From Prevotellaceae bacterium MN60 (GTDB lineage Bacteria; Bacteroidota; Bacteroidia; Bacteroidales; Bacteroidaceae): a stretch of DNA of 64,000 nucleotides. Below the pieces are notes generated by a model, which worked only from the letters and a program-made list of their open reading frames with translations, ran no database searches and was not told the origin of the DNA. This document shows, in pieces, positions 32,625-40,343 of this stretch (positions within the stretch are counted from its first letter, which is position 1; each line of letters opens with the position of its first letter). Where the stretch lies: assembly GCA_900199555.1 (NCBI GenBank), contig FZQZ01000001.1, positions 372,001 to 436,000 of the forward strand, given 5' to 3'. Both the position numbers and the translations under genes were made by a program.

Positions 32625-34031
32625 ATGGCAAACAAAGAAAAGACAATGTATGTCTGCGAGAACTGCGGACAGGAATCAGCTAAGTGGATTGGTAAATGTC
32701 CTGCGTGTGGCCAGTGGAACACGTTCAAGGAGTTTAAAACTCTTCCTCCATCTTCCTCTAAATGGAAAGGAAGCATGGGTGGTGAGACCATTTCTTCAAG
32801 AGGACGTGATGCTGCTAAGGTATTGCGACTGAAAGACATCTCTTCACACGACGATCCACGTATCGATATGCACGACCAAGAGCTGAACCGTGTGCTGGGT
32901 GGCGGATTGGTGCCTGGCAGCATTGTATTGCTGGGTGGTGAGCCTGGCATCGGTAAATCTACATTGTCTCTTCAAACAATGCTCAGCCTTACGGATAAGA
33001 AGGTATTATATGTCAGCGGTGAGGAGAGTGCCCATCAACTGAAGATGAGAGCTGAGCGTCTTTGTGTAGGCGGAGACACCACCAAGCACGATGGTTTTCT
33101 ATTGCTTTGTGAGAATTCTCTTGAGGCCATTTTCGAGCATATCAAGGAGGTACAACCTGACGTAGTGGTTATTGACTCCATACAGACTATCTCTACGGAG
33201 GATGTAGAGTCGTCAGCAGGTTCTATCGCACAGGTTCGTGAGTGCGCCTCTGCCCTATTGCGCTTTGCCAAGACAAGCGGCGTACCCGTTATTCTCATTG
33301 GTCATATCACCAAGGAAGGTACGCTGGCAGGTCCGAAGATTTTGGAACATATCGTGGATACTGTTATCCAGTTTGAAGGTGACCAGCATTATATGTACCG
33401 TATTCTGCGTAGCATCAAAAACCGTTTCGGCTCTACGTCAGAGTTAGGCATCTACGAGATGCAGCAGTCGGGATTACGACAAGTATCTAATCCCTCTGAA
33501 CTGTTGCTTACGGATAATCACGATGGACTCTCGGGAGTTGCTATCTCGAGCGCTATTGAAGGCGTGCGTCCTTTCTTAGTAGAGACACAGGCTCTTGTAA
33601 GCAGTGCTGCTTATGGTACGCCTCAGCGCTCTGCCACAGGTTTCGACCAGCGTCGTCTGAATATGTTGTTGGCTGTATTAGAGAAGCGCGTGGGTTTCAA
33701 GCTGATGCAGAAAGACGTATTCTTGAATATTGCCGGAGGACTGCGTGTTACGGATATGGCGATGGACCTGAGCGTGATAGCTGCCGTATTGAGTAGCAAT
33801 GTCGATACGCCGATAGAAGAAGGCTGGTGTATGGCTGGCGAGGTAGGTCTCTCTGGCGAGGTGCGCCCTGTGGCTCGTATTGAGCAGCGTATTAGTGAAG
33901 CCGAGAAACTCGGTTTCCAGCACATCATTATTCCGAAATATAACCTCTCAGGGTTAGACCGCAAGAAGTTTAAAATAGAATTGGTGCCAGTCAGAAAGGT
34001 AGAAGAAGCACTGAGAGCGCTGTTTGGATAA
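32625..34031 (+). CDS. radA: DNA repair protein RadA
   Basis: 468 residues. N-terminal zinc finger (CENCG ... CPACG), RecA-like ATPase with Walker A GGEPGIGKST and Walker B VVVIDSIQT, the RadA-specific KNRFG motif (IKNRFGSTSELGIYEM), and a C-terminal Lon-protease-like domain without need for the catalytic dyad (FLNIAGGLRVTDMAMDLSVI). RadA promotes branch migration in recombination repair. The start at 32625 (MANKEKTMYVC) fits family N-termini and the promoter. A hairpin terminator follows the stop. Confidence 0.96.
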   Translation: MANKEKTMYVCENCGQESAKWIGKCPACGQWNTFKEFKTLPPSSSKWKGSMGGETISSRGRDAAKVLRLKDISSHDDPRIDMHDQELNRVLGGGLVPGSIVLLGGEPGIGKSTLSLQTMLSLTDKKVLYVSGEESAHQLKMRAERLCVGGDTTKHDGFLLLCENSLEAIFEHIKEVQPDVVVIDSIQTISTEDVESSAGSIAQVRECASALLRFAKTSGVPVILIGHITKEGTLAGPKILEHIVDTVIQFEGDQHYMYRILRSIKNRFGSTSELGIYEMQQSGLRQVSNPSELLLTDNHDGLSGVAISSAIEGVRPFLVETQALVSSAAYGTPQRSATGFDQRRLNMLLAVLEKRVGFKLMQKDVFLNIAGGLRVTDMAMDLSVIAAVLSSNVDTPIEEGWCMAGEVGLSGEVRPVARIEQRISEAEKLGFQHIIIPKYNLSGLDRKKFKIELVPVRKVEEALRALFG

Positions 34032-34035
34032 AAAA

Positions 34036-34061
34036 GAAGCCTCGCCAGTTGGCGAGACTTC
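34036..34061. terminator. bidirectional hairpin between radA and queC
   Basis: GAAGCCTCGCC and GGCGAGACTTC pair with one mismatch around an AGTT loop, with an A-run before and a T-rich tract after. It lies between the convergent stop codons. Confidence 0.85.
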
Positions 34062-34068
34062 TCATTTT

Positions 34069-34725
34069 CTATTCTTCGTATATCGTTGTATCTTTTATAC
34101 CTGCTAGTTCAAAGGCTTCGCGTCGCTCTACACAGGTACCACACTTGCCGCAATGATGTTCACCTCCCTTGTAGCAACTCCACGTCTCACTATAGTCTAT
34201 ACCTAATGCCTTACCCTTGCGGGCGATGTCGGCTTTAGTGATATTGGTATAAGGCGAACGAAGGCGAACGCCTACATAGGTGCCCGCATTGGCAGCAGCA
34301 TCGAACGCATCAACAAACTCAGGGCGACAGTCAGGATAGATTGTATGGTCGCCACCGTGATTGGCCATCATCACATATTTAAGTTCGTGGCTTTCGGCAA
34401 TACCTACAGCAATAGACAGCATGATACCATTACGGAAGGGTACTACGGTAGACTTCATATTTTCGTCTTCATAGTGACCCTCAGGAATGGCATCACTACC
34501 TTCCAAGAGTGAACTCTTAAAGTACTTACTCATAAAATCCAAGGGTATCACCAGATGTTTGATACCTAGGCGTTCACAATGTTTGCGAGCAAAAGGAATC
34601 TCCTTGGCATTGTGGTTACTGCCATAATCAAACGAGATAGCCAGTGCGATGCGCTCCTGCTCTTCGTACAGCAAGGTGACTGAATCTACGCCACCACTGA
34701 GAATCAATACAGAGTCTTTTTCCAT
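34069..34725 (-). CDS. queC: 7-cyano-7-deazaguanine (preQ0) synthase
   Basis: 218 residues. Converts 7-carboxy-7-deazaguanine, ammonia and ATP to preQ0, the precursor of the tRNA base queuosine. Seen: PP-loop LILSGGVDSVTLLYE and the C-terminal zinc site CYKGGEHHCGKCGTCVERR. queF and a queuosine-precursor transporter lie 10 kb away on the other strand, so the window carries several parts of the pathway but not queD or queE. Confidence 0.95.
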   Translation of the reverse strand: MEKDSVLILSGGVDSVTLLYEEQERIALAISFDYGSNHNAKEIPFARKHCERLGIKHLVIPLDFMSKYFKSSLLEGSDAIPEGHYEDENMKSTVVPFRNGIMLSIAVGIAESHELKYVMMANHGGDHTIYPDCRPEFVDAFDAAANAGTYVGVRLRSPYTNITKADIARKGKALGIDYSETWSCYKGGEHHCGKCGTCVERREAFELAGIKDTTIYEE

Positions 34726-34733
34726 ATTGGCGG

Positions 34734-34741
34734 CAAAATTA
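34734..34741 (-). promoter_or_regulatory. -7 element 8 bases before queC
   Basis: TAATTTTG on the minus strand, again exactly 8 bases from the start codon as at radA and its divergent neighbour, so a near-leaderless mRNA is predicted. Confidence 0.55.
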
Positions 34742-34816
34742 CAAAATATAATTGAATTATCTTCCTAACAATAATAGATTTTTTTCTTTTTAGTCTTTTC
34801 TTTTCACTTTATTTCT

Positions 34817-34824
34817 TACCTTTG
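34817..34824 (+). promoter_or_regulatory. -7 element of the beta-helix protein gene
   Basis: TACCTTTG followed by a 36-base leader to the ATG; the leader ends AAAAAGAAAAACTTTAAT. The -33 side is T-rich without a clear TTTG. Confidence 0.5.
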
Positions 34825-34860
34825 CAGTATCTTATCATTCTTAAAAAGAAAAACTTTAAT

Positions 34861-36240
34861 ATGATGAACAAAAGATTGTTTTTATTGACATTGGTAACAG
34901 CATTGCTCTGCCAATTCGCAGAAGCCGCCGATACGTTTACAACAAAGGGCGACGGTACAACGTACAGTATTCAGACACTGGCATATATCAGCGAGACTAG
35001 TGTTATAGCTTACGAGTTGGAAGAAGGACAATGGCCCGAATACGAGTTAAGAAACAGCATCACCATTGCCAAAGGCGACAAATTCGTAATGGACGATTGC
35101 ATAAAAGTCCACTTCAACAAGGATGTCAAATTGACCATTGAGGGCGAGGCGGATTTTCAATGTTCAGAAGGCGCTATATTCGATGCCTTAGATGAGAATC
35201 CAAGAGCATTAGTACGCATCATGAGTCAGACAACGACAGAGATGAAAAACTGCGAATTCTACACCATCGGTATGGAAGTGATGGGAGAAGGGGCTGTCAA
35301 TTTGTACAACTGCTATTTTGAAGACCACGACGGCTCAGTTCCTGCTGCCTTATATTTTATCGGCAATGGAACTCTCTGCAAGATTGAATCATGTGATTTT
35401 CATAACTGTTCTAAGGCAGCCATCGGAAGCGCAGCGAACGCATCACGTCCCCTAACAATTAGCCATTGTGTTTTCGATAAGAATTCTACAGAAAACAACA
35501 ACATTCCGCAGATTAACGTTACGGCAGCCAATCCTATGATTATCGAAGGGTGTCAGATGACGGGTAATCCGGATAATACGATGGTGGGCGGTATCGGTAT
35601 TTCAAACTTCTATGGTTTTGATGCAGACATCACAATCAAGGACTGCTACATTGATGATAATCGCTATGGCATTGGACTTGTCGGTTCTGCAGCAAAGATA
35701 CGCATAGAGAATAATATACTGATGAACAACCGTTATGATACAAACCCAATAACTGGCGGCTCTGGTATAAGTTTATACGACCCATACCAACAGACTGAGG
35801 CTATCATCACAAAGAACCATATCGAAGGAGGACTTTGGGGCGTTACCGTAATCGGCTGCAAGAATGTGAATATGGGTAGAATTGACGTAGCTGAAACTGA
35901 CGAACATTACAACCCAGGCGGCAACACGTTCAAAAACAATGGTAACGATGGCGTGCTCTACGACCTATACAACAACTCCGCCAACACCATTTACGCTCAG
36001 GGTAACACGTGGAATGTCAGCGAGCAAACCGAAGAAAAGATTGAGAGCGTCATCTTCCATAAGAATGATGATCCTTCACTTGGAGAAGTCATCTATTGGC
36101 CTGCAGCAACTATAACAGAAATCAAGCAGACCGAGACTTCTAAATTACCAGTTGATAACTATTACGACTTACAAGGTCGAAAATTAACAACTCCACGAAA
36201 AGGCATTAATATCATCAATGGAAAGAAAGTGGTTCATTGA
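34861..36240 (+). CDS. secreted right-handed beta-helix protein with Prevotella-type C-terminal tail
   Basis: 459 residues (ATG at 34861 or 34864). Signal peptide MMNKRLFLLTLVTALLCQFAEA. The centre (about 90-400) is a parallel beta-helix pattern: short repeats with Asn/Cys ladders such as MKNCEFYTIGMEVMGEGAVN, LYNCYFEDHDG, IESCDFHNCSKAAIG, ISHCVFDKN, IKDCYIDDNRYGIGL, IENNILMNNRYD. The end YYDLQGRKLTTPRKGINIIN followed by GKKV is the tail seen on many secreted Prevotella proteins and may be a sorting or anchoring module. Beta-helix proteins often act on or bind polysaccharides; no catalytic set is recognisable here. Its 3' end overlaps the next gene by 23 bases. Confidence 0.8.
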   Translation: MMNKRLFLLTLVTALLCQFAEAADTFTTKGDGTTYSIQTLAYISETSVIAYELEEGQWPEYELRNSITIAKGDKFVMDDCIKVHFNKDVKLTIEGEADFQCSEGAIFDALDENPRALVRIMSQTTTEMKNCEFYTIGMEVMGEGAVNLYNCYFEDHDGSVPAALYFIGNGTLCKIESCDFHNCSKAAIGSAANASRPLTISHCVFDKNSTENNNIPQINVTAANPMIIEGCQMTGNPDNTMVGGIGISNFYGFDADITIKDCYIDDNRYGIGLVGSAAKIRIENNILMNNRYDTNPITGGSGISLYDPYQQTEAIITKNHIEGGLWGVTVIGCKNVNMGRIDVAETDEHYNPGGNTFKNNGNDGVLYDLYNNSANTIYAQGNTWNVSEQTEEKIESVIFHKNDDPSLGEVIYWPAATITEIKQTETSKLPVDNYYDLQGRKLTTPRKGINIINGKKVVH

Positions 36241-36805
36241 TATTATCATAGCAATTGTAATAGGTCTGGTCGCTACATCGTGCCAGACCTATTCGCTCAA
36301 ATCTGGTGACCTACTGTTTCACGTTGTCTCTCAGGGCAATGCCATCACCGATGTTACGCCTGGTATGATAGATCATGTTGCCATCGTTATGTCACCAGAT
36401 AGCGTGATTGAGGCTATTGGCAAAGGAGTAAAGACTACGCCTATCGACTCACTACGCCAGCAAGACGGCTACTATCTGATGGCTCGCGTCAAGGGAGCTG
36501 ACAGCAAGCTGTCATTGCGCAATGCCATGCAGTATCTTGGGCGTCCTTACGACCGTCTCTATCTTCCCGACAATGATGCCATCTATTGCTCTGAATTGGT
36601 ACAGCTATCGTTTGTCGACAAGCATGGCAAGCACCTCTTCTCCCCTATCCCCATGTCGTTTCATGATGCCACAGGGCGCATCACCGACTACTGGCGCCAG
36701 TTCTATGCCAAGCACCAATTAGAAGTGCCCGAAGGAGAACCCGGCACTAATCCTGGCGAACTATCACAACGCAGAGAAATCAGGATTAAAGGACGATTAA
36801 GGTAG
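36218..36805 (+). CDS. YiiX/YebB-like NlpC/P60-type cysteine hydrolase lipoprotein (copy 1)
   Basis: 195 residues with lipoprotein signal (IIIAIVIGLVATSCQT). The circularly permuted NlpC/P60 (YiiX) layout is visible: early catalytic His in MIDHVAIVM after SGDLLFHVV, and later catalytic Cys in IYCSELVQLSF. Likely an amidase or peptidase of cell-wall or lipid amides at the inner face of the outer membrane. Starts 23 bases inside the beta-helix gene in another frame, so it depends on the same transcript. A second YiiX-type protein is encoded 3 kb away. Confidence 0.82.
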   Translation: MERKWFIDIIIAIVIGLVATSCQTYSLKSGDLLFHVVSQGNAITDVTPGMIDHVAIVMSPDSVIEAIGKGVKTTPIDSLRQQDGYYLMARVKGADSKLSLRNAMQYLGRPYDRLYLPDNDAIYCSELVQLSFVDKHGKHLFSPIPMSFHDATGRITDYWRQFYAKHQLEVPEGEPGTNPGELSQRREIRIKGRLR

Positions 36806-36839
36806 ATGTTTGCAAAGTCGGGCTTACATTATTTAATAA

Positions 36840-36871
36840 GTAAAAAGGTAAAAAAGCAAAAAGGTAAGAAA
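36840..36871. repeat. four tandem 8-bp units GTAAAAAG
   Basis: GTAAAAAG, GTAAAAAA, GCAAAAAG, GTAAGAAA, period 8; same octamer as at 28078. Lies in the 200-base gap upstream of pgk. Confidence 0.8.
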
Positions 36872-36893
36872 CGAAACGCAAAAAAGTATAAAT

Positions 36894-36921
36894 TATCAAT
36901 TTTCGATTATCAATTATCAAC
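36894..36921. repeat. four tandem heptamers TATCAAT upstream of pgk promoter
   Basis: TATCAAT, TTTCGAT, TATCAAT, TATCAAC, period 7, ending 9 bases before the -7 box. The motif is a register-shifted relative of the CAATTAT heptamers upstream of radA. Confidence 0.75.
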
Positions 36922-36930
36922 TAAAATTTG

Positions 36931-36938
36931 TACCTTTG
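36931..36938 (+). promoter_or_regulatory. -7 element of pgk
   Basis: TACCTTTG with a 64-base leader to the ATG. The heptamer repeat occupies the -33 region and no TTTG is seen there. Confidence 0.55.
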
Positions 36939-37002
36939 CGGCTGGATTGAAGAAATCGAGAATAAAAGTTATATTATATAAATTGTTAAATTGTAAATCA
37001 TC

Positions 37003-38274
37003 ATGACAATCAACGAATTCAACTTTGCCGGTAAGAAGGCAATCGTGCGCGTTGACTTCAACGTGCCCCTGGACGAGAACGGTAAGATTACTGACGACAC
37101 CCGTATCCGCGGTGCTCTGCCCACTCTGAAAAAGATTCTGGCTGACGGTGGTGCTACCATCATCATGAGCCACATGGGTAAGCCCAAAGGTAAGGTAGAC
37201 GCTAAGAAGTCACTGGGCCAGATTCGCGAGGCTGTAGAGAAGGCTCTCGGCGTTCCCGTTGCTTTTGCTCCCGACTGCGCTAAGGCTGCCGACGCTGCCA
37301 AGGCTCTGAAGATGGGTGAGGCTCTGCTTCTGGAGAACCTCCGCTTCTATCCTGAGGAAGAGGGCAAGCCCGTAGGTATCGACAAGGCTGATCCCGCATA
37401 CGACGAGGCTAAGAAGGCTATGAAGGCTTCTCAGAAGGAGTTTGCAAAGACTCTGGCTTCTTACGCTGACTGCTACGTAATGGATGCTTTCGGTACTGCT
37501 CACCGTAAGCACGCTTCTACCGCTGTTATCGCTGACTACTTCGATGCTAACAACAAGATGCTCGGTCTGCTGATGGAGAAAGAGGTAAAGGCTGTTGACG
37601 CTGTACTCTCTGACATCAAGCGCCCCTTCGTAGCCATCATGGGTGGTTCTAAGGTATCTTCTAAGATTGGTATCATCGAGAATCTGCTCGGCAAGGTTGA
37701 CAAGCTCATCCTCTGCGGTGGTATGACATACACCTTCGCTAAGGCTCACGGTGGTGAGATTGGCGACTCTATCGTTGAGCTCGACAAACTGGATGTAGCT
37801 CTGGGCGTTGAGGAGCTGGCTAAGAAGAATGGTGTTGAGCTGGTACTCGCTACTGACTGCACCGCTACTAACGGTCTGGACTTCGACACACTGAGCGTAA
37901 AGGCTGGTGCTGAGATCATCACCTGCCCTGCCGACAAGGTTCCTGCTGGTTACGAGGGTGTTGACGCTGGTCCTGACAGCCAGAAGGCTTTCGCCGAGGC
38001 TATCAAGGGTGCTAAGACCATCCTGTGGAACGGTCCTGCCGGTGTATTCGAGTGTGATGACTTCACTGCTGGTAGCCGCGCTATCGGTAACGCTATCGCT
38101 GAGGCTACTGCTGAGGGTGCATTCTCACTGATTGGTGGTGGTGACTCTGTAGCTTGTGTTAACAAGTTCGGTCTGGCCGACAAGGTTAGCTACATCTCTA
38201 CTGGTGGTGGTGCTCTGCTCGAGGCTATCGAGGGTAAGGTACTCCCTGGCGTAGCTGCTATTAAGGGCGAGTAA
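37003..38274 (+). CDS. pgk: phosphoglycerate kinase
   Basis: 423 residues. Glycolytic transfer of phosphate from 1,3-bisphosphoglycerate to ADP. Family signature [20 protein letters not shown], substrate-binding [22 protein letters not shown], the nucleotide loop [15 protein letters not shown], and [12 protein letters not shown] at the end are all present. Codon choice is markedly more uniform than in neighbouring genes (GCT, GGT, AAG, CTG), as expected for a highly expressed enzyme. Not in an operon with other glycolytic genes. Confidence 0.97.
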   Translation: MTINEFNFAGKKAIVRVDFNVPLDENGKITDDTRIRGALPTLKKILADGGATIIMSHMGKPKGKVDAKKSLGQIREAVEKALGVPVAFAPDCAKAADAAKALKMGEALLLENLRFYPEEEGKPVGIDKADPAYDEAKKAMKASQKEFAKTLASYADCYVMDAFGTAHRKHASTAVIADYFDANNKMLGLLMEKEVKAVDAVLSDIKRPFVAIMGGSKVSSKIGIIENLLGKVDKLILCGGMTYTFAKAHGGEIGDSIVELDKLDVALGVEELAKKNGVELVLATDCTATNGLDFDTLSVKAGAEIITCPADKVPAGYEGVDAGPDSQKAFAEAIKGAKTILWNGPAGVFECDDFTAGSRAIGNAIAEATAEGAFSLIGGGDSVACVNKFGLADKVSYISTGGGALLEAIEGKVLPGVAAIKGE

Positions 38275-38309
38275 TTGTCCCGAAATAATAAACTTTGAAC
38301 ATTAAAAAG

Positions 38310-39212
38310 ATGAAAAGTCTTTTTATATCTATAGCGATGGTCGCAGTGCTTACAGCCTGCGGCCATCGTGCTTCTACGGATAGCAACACAGAGGCAGATT
38401 CCCTCAGCGTTGATAGCATAGAAGCACTCAAGGTGGATAGTATCGGTGTAGAGCGTTCTGACTCTATGGCGGGAGTAGAAGTATTTGTTGACTGGCCCGT
38501 TAGTGGCAGCCCTGAACTTACAGAAGCTATCCGTCATTACATCTGTACAGAGTTGGCAGCACGCCCCTTCCAAGAAGAATCCGCTAAGCCACAGTTCACC
38601 GACAATGCCAAGCAGGTCGTTAGTGAGACTGTGAAAGACATCTACAAGTCGCTCTCTACAAGCTGGAAAGAAGCACGCGATGAGGGTTATGGTGGTGACA
38701 TGTCGTATAGCTACTTCCAAAGTGTATTTCTATTGGAAAGCAACAATCGTTACGTTACTTATATGACCAACTCTGAAGGATTTATGGGTGGTGCCCACGG
38801 CTTTGCCACTTCATCAGGTATCACCTTCAGTACAAAGACTGGTCGCAAAATAAGTTATCACTCCGAATATGATGCCCAAAAAGAGACCTTTGTGCTGAAA
38901 GAGCAGACCTTGTTCAAGGATACCGAGTCTGCCCAATTCCGCAAAATCATTAAGGAAGGTGTACGTAGCTACTTCAAGGAGTATGAGAATGTTGTAACCG
39001 ACTCTCAGCTGAAAGATATGCTGCTAGGTATAGACAATGTAAACAACATTCCGTTGCCCAGCAACGCTCCTTTCTTCACCAAAGACGGTCTCTTCTTCAG
39101 CTATCAGCAATACGAGATTGCGCCCTATGCCGCAGGCATGCCAAGTTTCTCTGTGAAATATGACAAGATTCGCCCTTATCTCACTGATGAGGCGGCAGAG
39201 CTGATACCCTAG
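38310..39212 (+). CDS. DUF3298 (RsiV-like) lipoprotein
   Basis: 300 residues from the ATG at 38310, lipoprotein signal MKSLFISIAMVAVLTACGH followed by a Ser/Asp-rich linker. The body has the PdaC-like DUF4163/DUF3298 pattern: early strand-helix region, YFQSVFLLESNNRYVTYM, and the hallmark GGAHGFATSSGITFSTKTGR, then FKEYENVV and FFSYQQYEIAPYAAGMP. RsiV-type domains bind lysozyme or wall fragments in some bacteria; here the function is open. Follows pgk by 35 bases and ends in a strong terminator. Confidence 0.82.
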   Translation: MKSLFISIAMVAVLTACGHRASTDSNTEADSLSVDSIEALKVDSIGVERSDSMAGVEVFVDWPVSGSPELTEAIRHYICTELAARPFQEESAKPQFTDNAKQVVSETVKDIYKSLSTSWKEARDEGYGGDMSYSYFQSVFLLESNNRYVTYMTNSEGFMGGAHGFATSSGITFSTKTGRKISYHSEYDAQKETFVLKEQTLFKDTESAQFRKIIKEGVRSYFKEYENVVTDSQLKDMLLGIDNVNNIPLPSNAPFFTKDGLFFSYQQYEIAPYAAGMPSFSVKYDKIRPYLTDEAAELIP

Positions 39213-39223
39213 GGATAGAAAAA

Positions 39224-39259
39224 TCTAGAGCATCTAGATCTTCTAGAGTTTCTAGATAA
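39224..39259. repeat. four tandem 9-bp units TCTAGAnnn
   Basis: TCTAGAGCA, TCTAGATCT, TCTAGAGTT, TCTAGATAA, period 9, starting 12 bases after the stop codon. Like the array at 23306 it is built on a 6-base palindrome containing CTAG, but with a different period. Confidence 0.85.
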
Positions 39260-39260
39260 T

Positions 39261-39290
39261 AAAAAAGAGAGCATTTCTGCTCTCTTTTTT
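39261..39290. terminator. bidirectional intrinsic terminator
   Basis: AAAAAAGAGAGCA, loop TTTC, TGCTCTCTTTTTT: a perfect 13-bp stem with A-run and T-run inside it, between the convergent DUF3298 and DUF4878 genes. Confidence 0.9.
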
Positions 39291-39306
39291 ATTACTGGGA
39301 TAAATA

Positions 39307-39696
39307 TTACTTACCAGAATCTATCATCCACTTATCGTCAATCTTGATAAGCTTCATCTTGTCGTCTTTCGTATCGCCATTACCATAAGTCAAGGTGTAG
39401 GGAACCACAGCCTTGTCTTCCTCAATTGTAGGTTCACCGACCTTGAAATCTGTAATACCATCCTTCTTCTCTACCTCTTTGTCCATCTTATCCTGAACGA
39501 GAGCAGTCAACTGTTGCTTCTCCTCGTCAGTCTTGTCCTTCTTGAAGTACATCATATCAACATAGGTCTGGTAATCCTTATCGATAACACACTTAATGGC
39601 TTTCGTCGTTACGTCCTCAGGAGTAGAGGCACCACCACAAGAACACAGTACAGCTGCAAACAGGCAGACAACCGCAAATGACAATAACTTTTTCAT
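39307..39696 (-). CDS. DUF4878-type small lipoprotein
   Basis: 129 residues, signal MKKLLSFAVVCLFAAVLCSC with lipobox LCSC. A single NTF2-like/DUF4878 domain (TPEDVTTKAIKCVIDKDYQTYVDMMY ... VVPYTLTYGNGDTKDDKMKLIKIDDKWMID). Such lipoproteins are common in Bacteroidales; function unknown. Probably co-transcribed with the YiiX gene 38 bases upstream. Confidence 0.8.
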   Translation of the reverse strand: MKKLLSFAVVCLFAAVLCSCGGASTPEDVTTKAIKCVIDKDYQTYVDMMYFKKDKTDEEKQQLTALVQDKMDKEVEKKDGITDFKVGEPTIEEDKAVVPYTLTYGNGDTKDDKMKLIKIDDKWMIDSGK

Positions 39697-39734
39697 CTTG
39701 TTTTCGTTTTAAAGGGTTAATAATTATTGATACA

Positions 39735-40343
39735 CTAAAATGCTTTCATTTTCCGCAAATCCTTACACTTGAGTAGTGCTGAGGGCAAGATGCAGTCAGT
39801 CTCAAAGCCCACTAGTTTCAGATGTTCATTCTCCACATCAGTCAACGGATACGGTGTCTTGCCATAGGCATATACCACCAGTTCCGTACAGTACATCTTG
39901 GTCGTATCACTTGAATCGTAATCATGGTCAAAGAGCACACCTCGGCGATACGACTTGAATGCCTCTTGGGCAGCCCGTTGAGCCACTATACTATCAGCAT
40001 GTCTATAAACGGCTCCGCACTGGGCTCTCACCTTAGAGAAGAAAGCCTCTGGACTGTCCATCTTCACGCGGTCTTCATCGCCATCATAATCGGGTTCCCC
40101 AGGTACAGCGTGGACTATCATCGGTACACCTGCCGAATCTACCACAATACCTACATGCGAATAGGCTCCTCCATGCTCAGCTATGATAACAGCCTGACTG
40201 GTGAAACCAGAACCACGACGGAACACCACATCTCCCGTCTTCAGCTGTATATCTGATGGAAAGATTGTATCGCCCTGTACGCTGACTCCGTCTGAACAGG
40301 CCAGTATACAGAGCGATACGATGATGACTAACAGCCAACGCAT
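39735..40343 (-). CDS. YiiX/YebB-like cysteine hydrolase lipoprotein (copy 2)
   Basis: 202 residues, signal MRWLLVIIVSLCILACSDG. Permuted NlpC/P60 hallmarks: TGDVVFRRG, catalytic His in GAYSHVGIVVDS, catalytic Cys in MYCTELVVYAYGKT. Differs in detail from copy 1 at 36 kb (only the motif neighbourhoods are alike). Its ATG directly abuts the stop codon of the EF-G-like gene with no gap, so it is the second gene of that transcript; the functional connection is not obvious. Confidence 0.82.
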   Translation of the reverse strand: MRWLLVIIVSLCILACSDGVSVQGDTIFPSDIQLKTGDVVFRRGSGFTSQAVIIAEHGGAYSHVGIVVDSAGVPMIVHAVPGEPDYDGDEDRVKMDSPEAFFSKVRAQCGAVYRHADSIVAQRAAQEAFKSYRRGVLFDHDYDSSDTTKMYCTELVVYAYGKTPYPLTDVENEHLKLVGFETDCILPSALLKCKDLRKMKAF

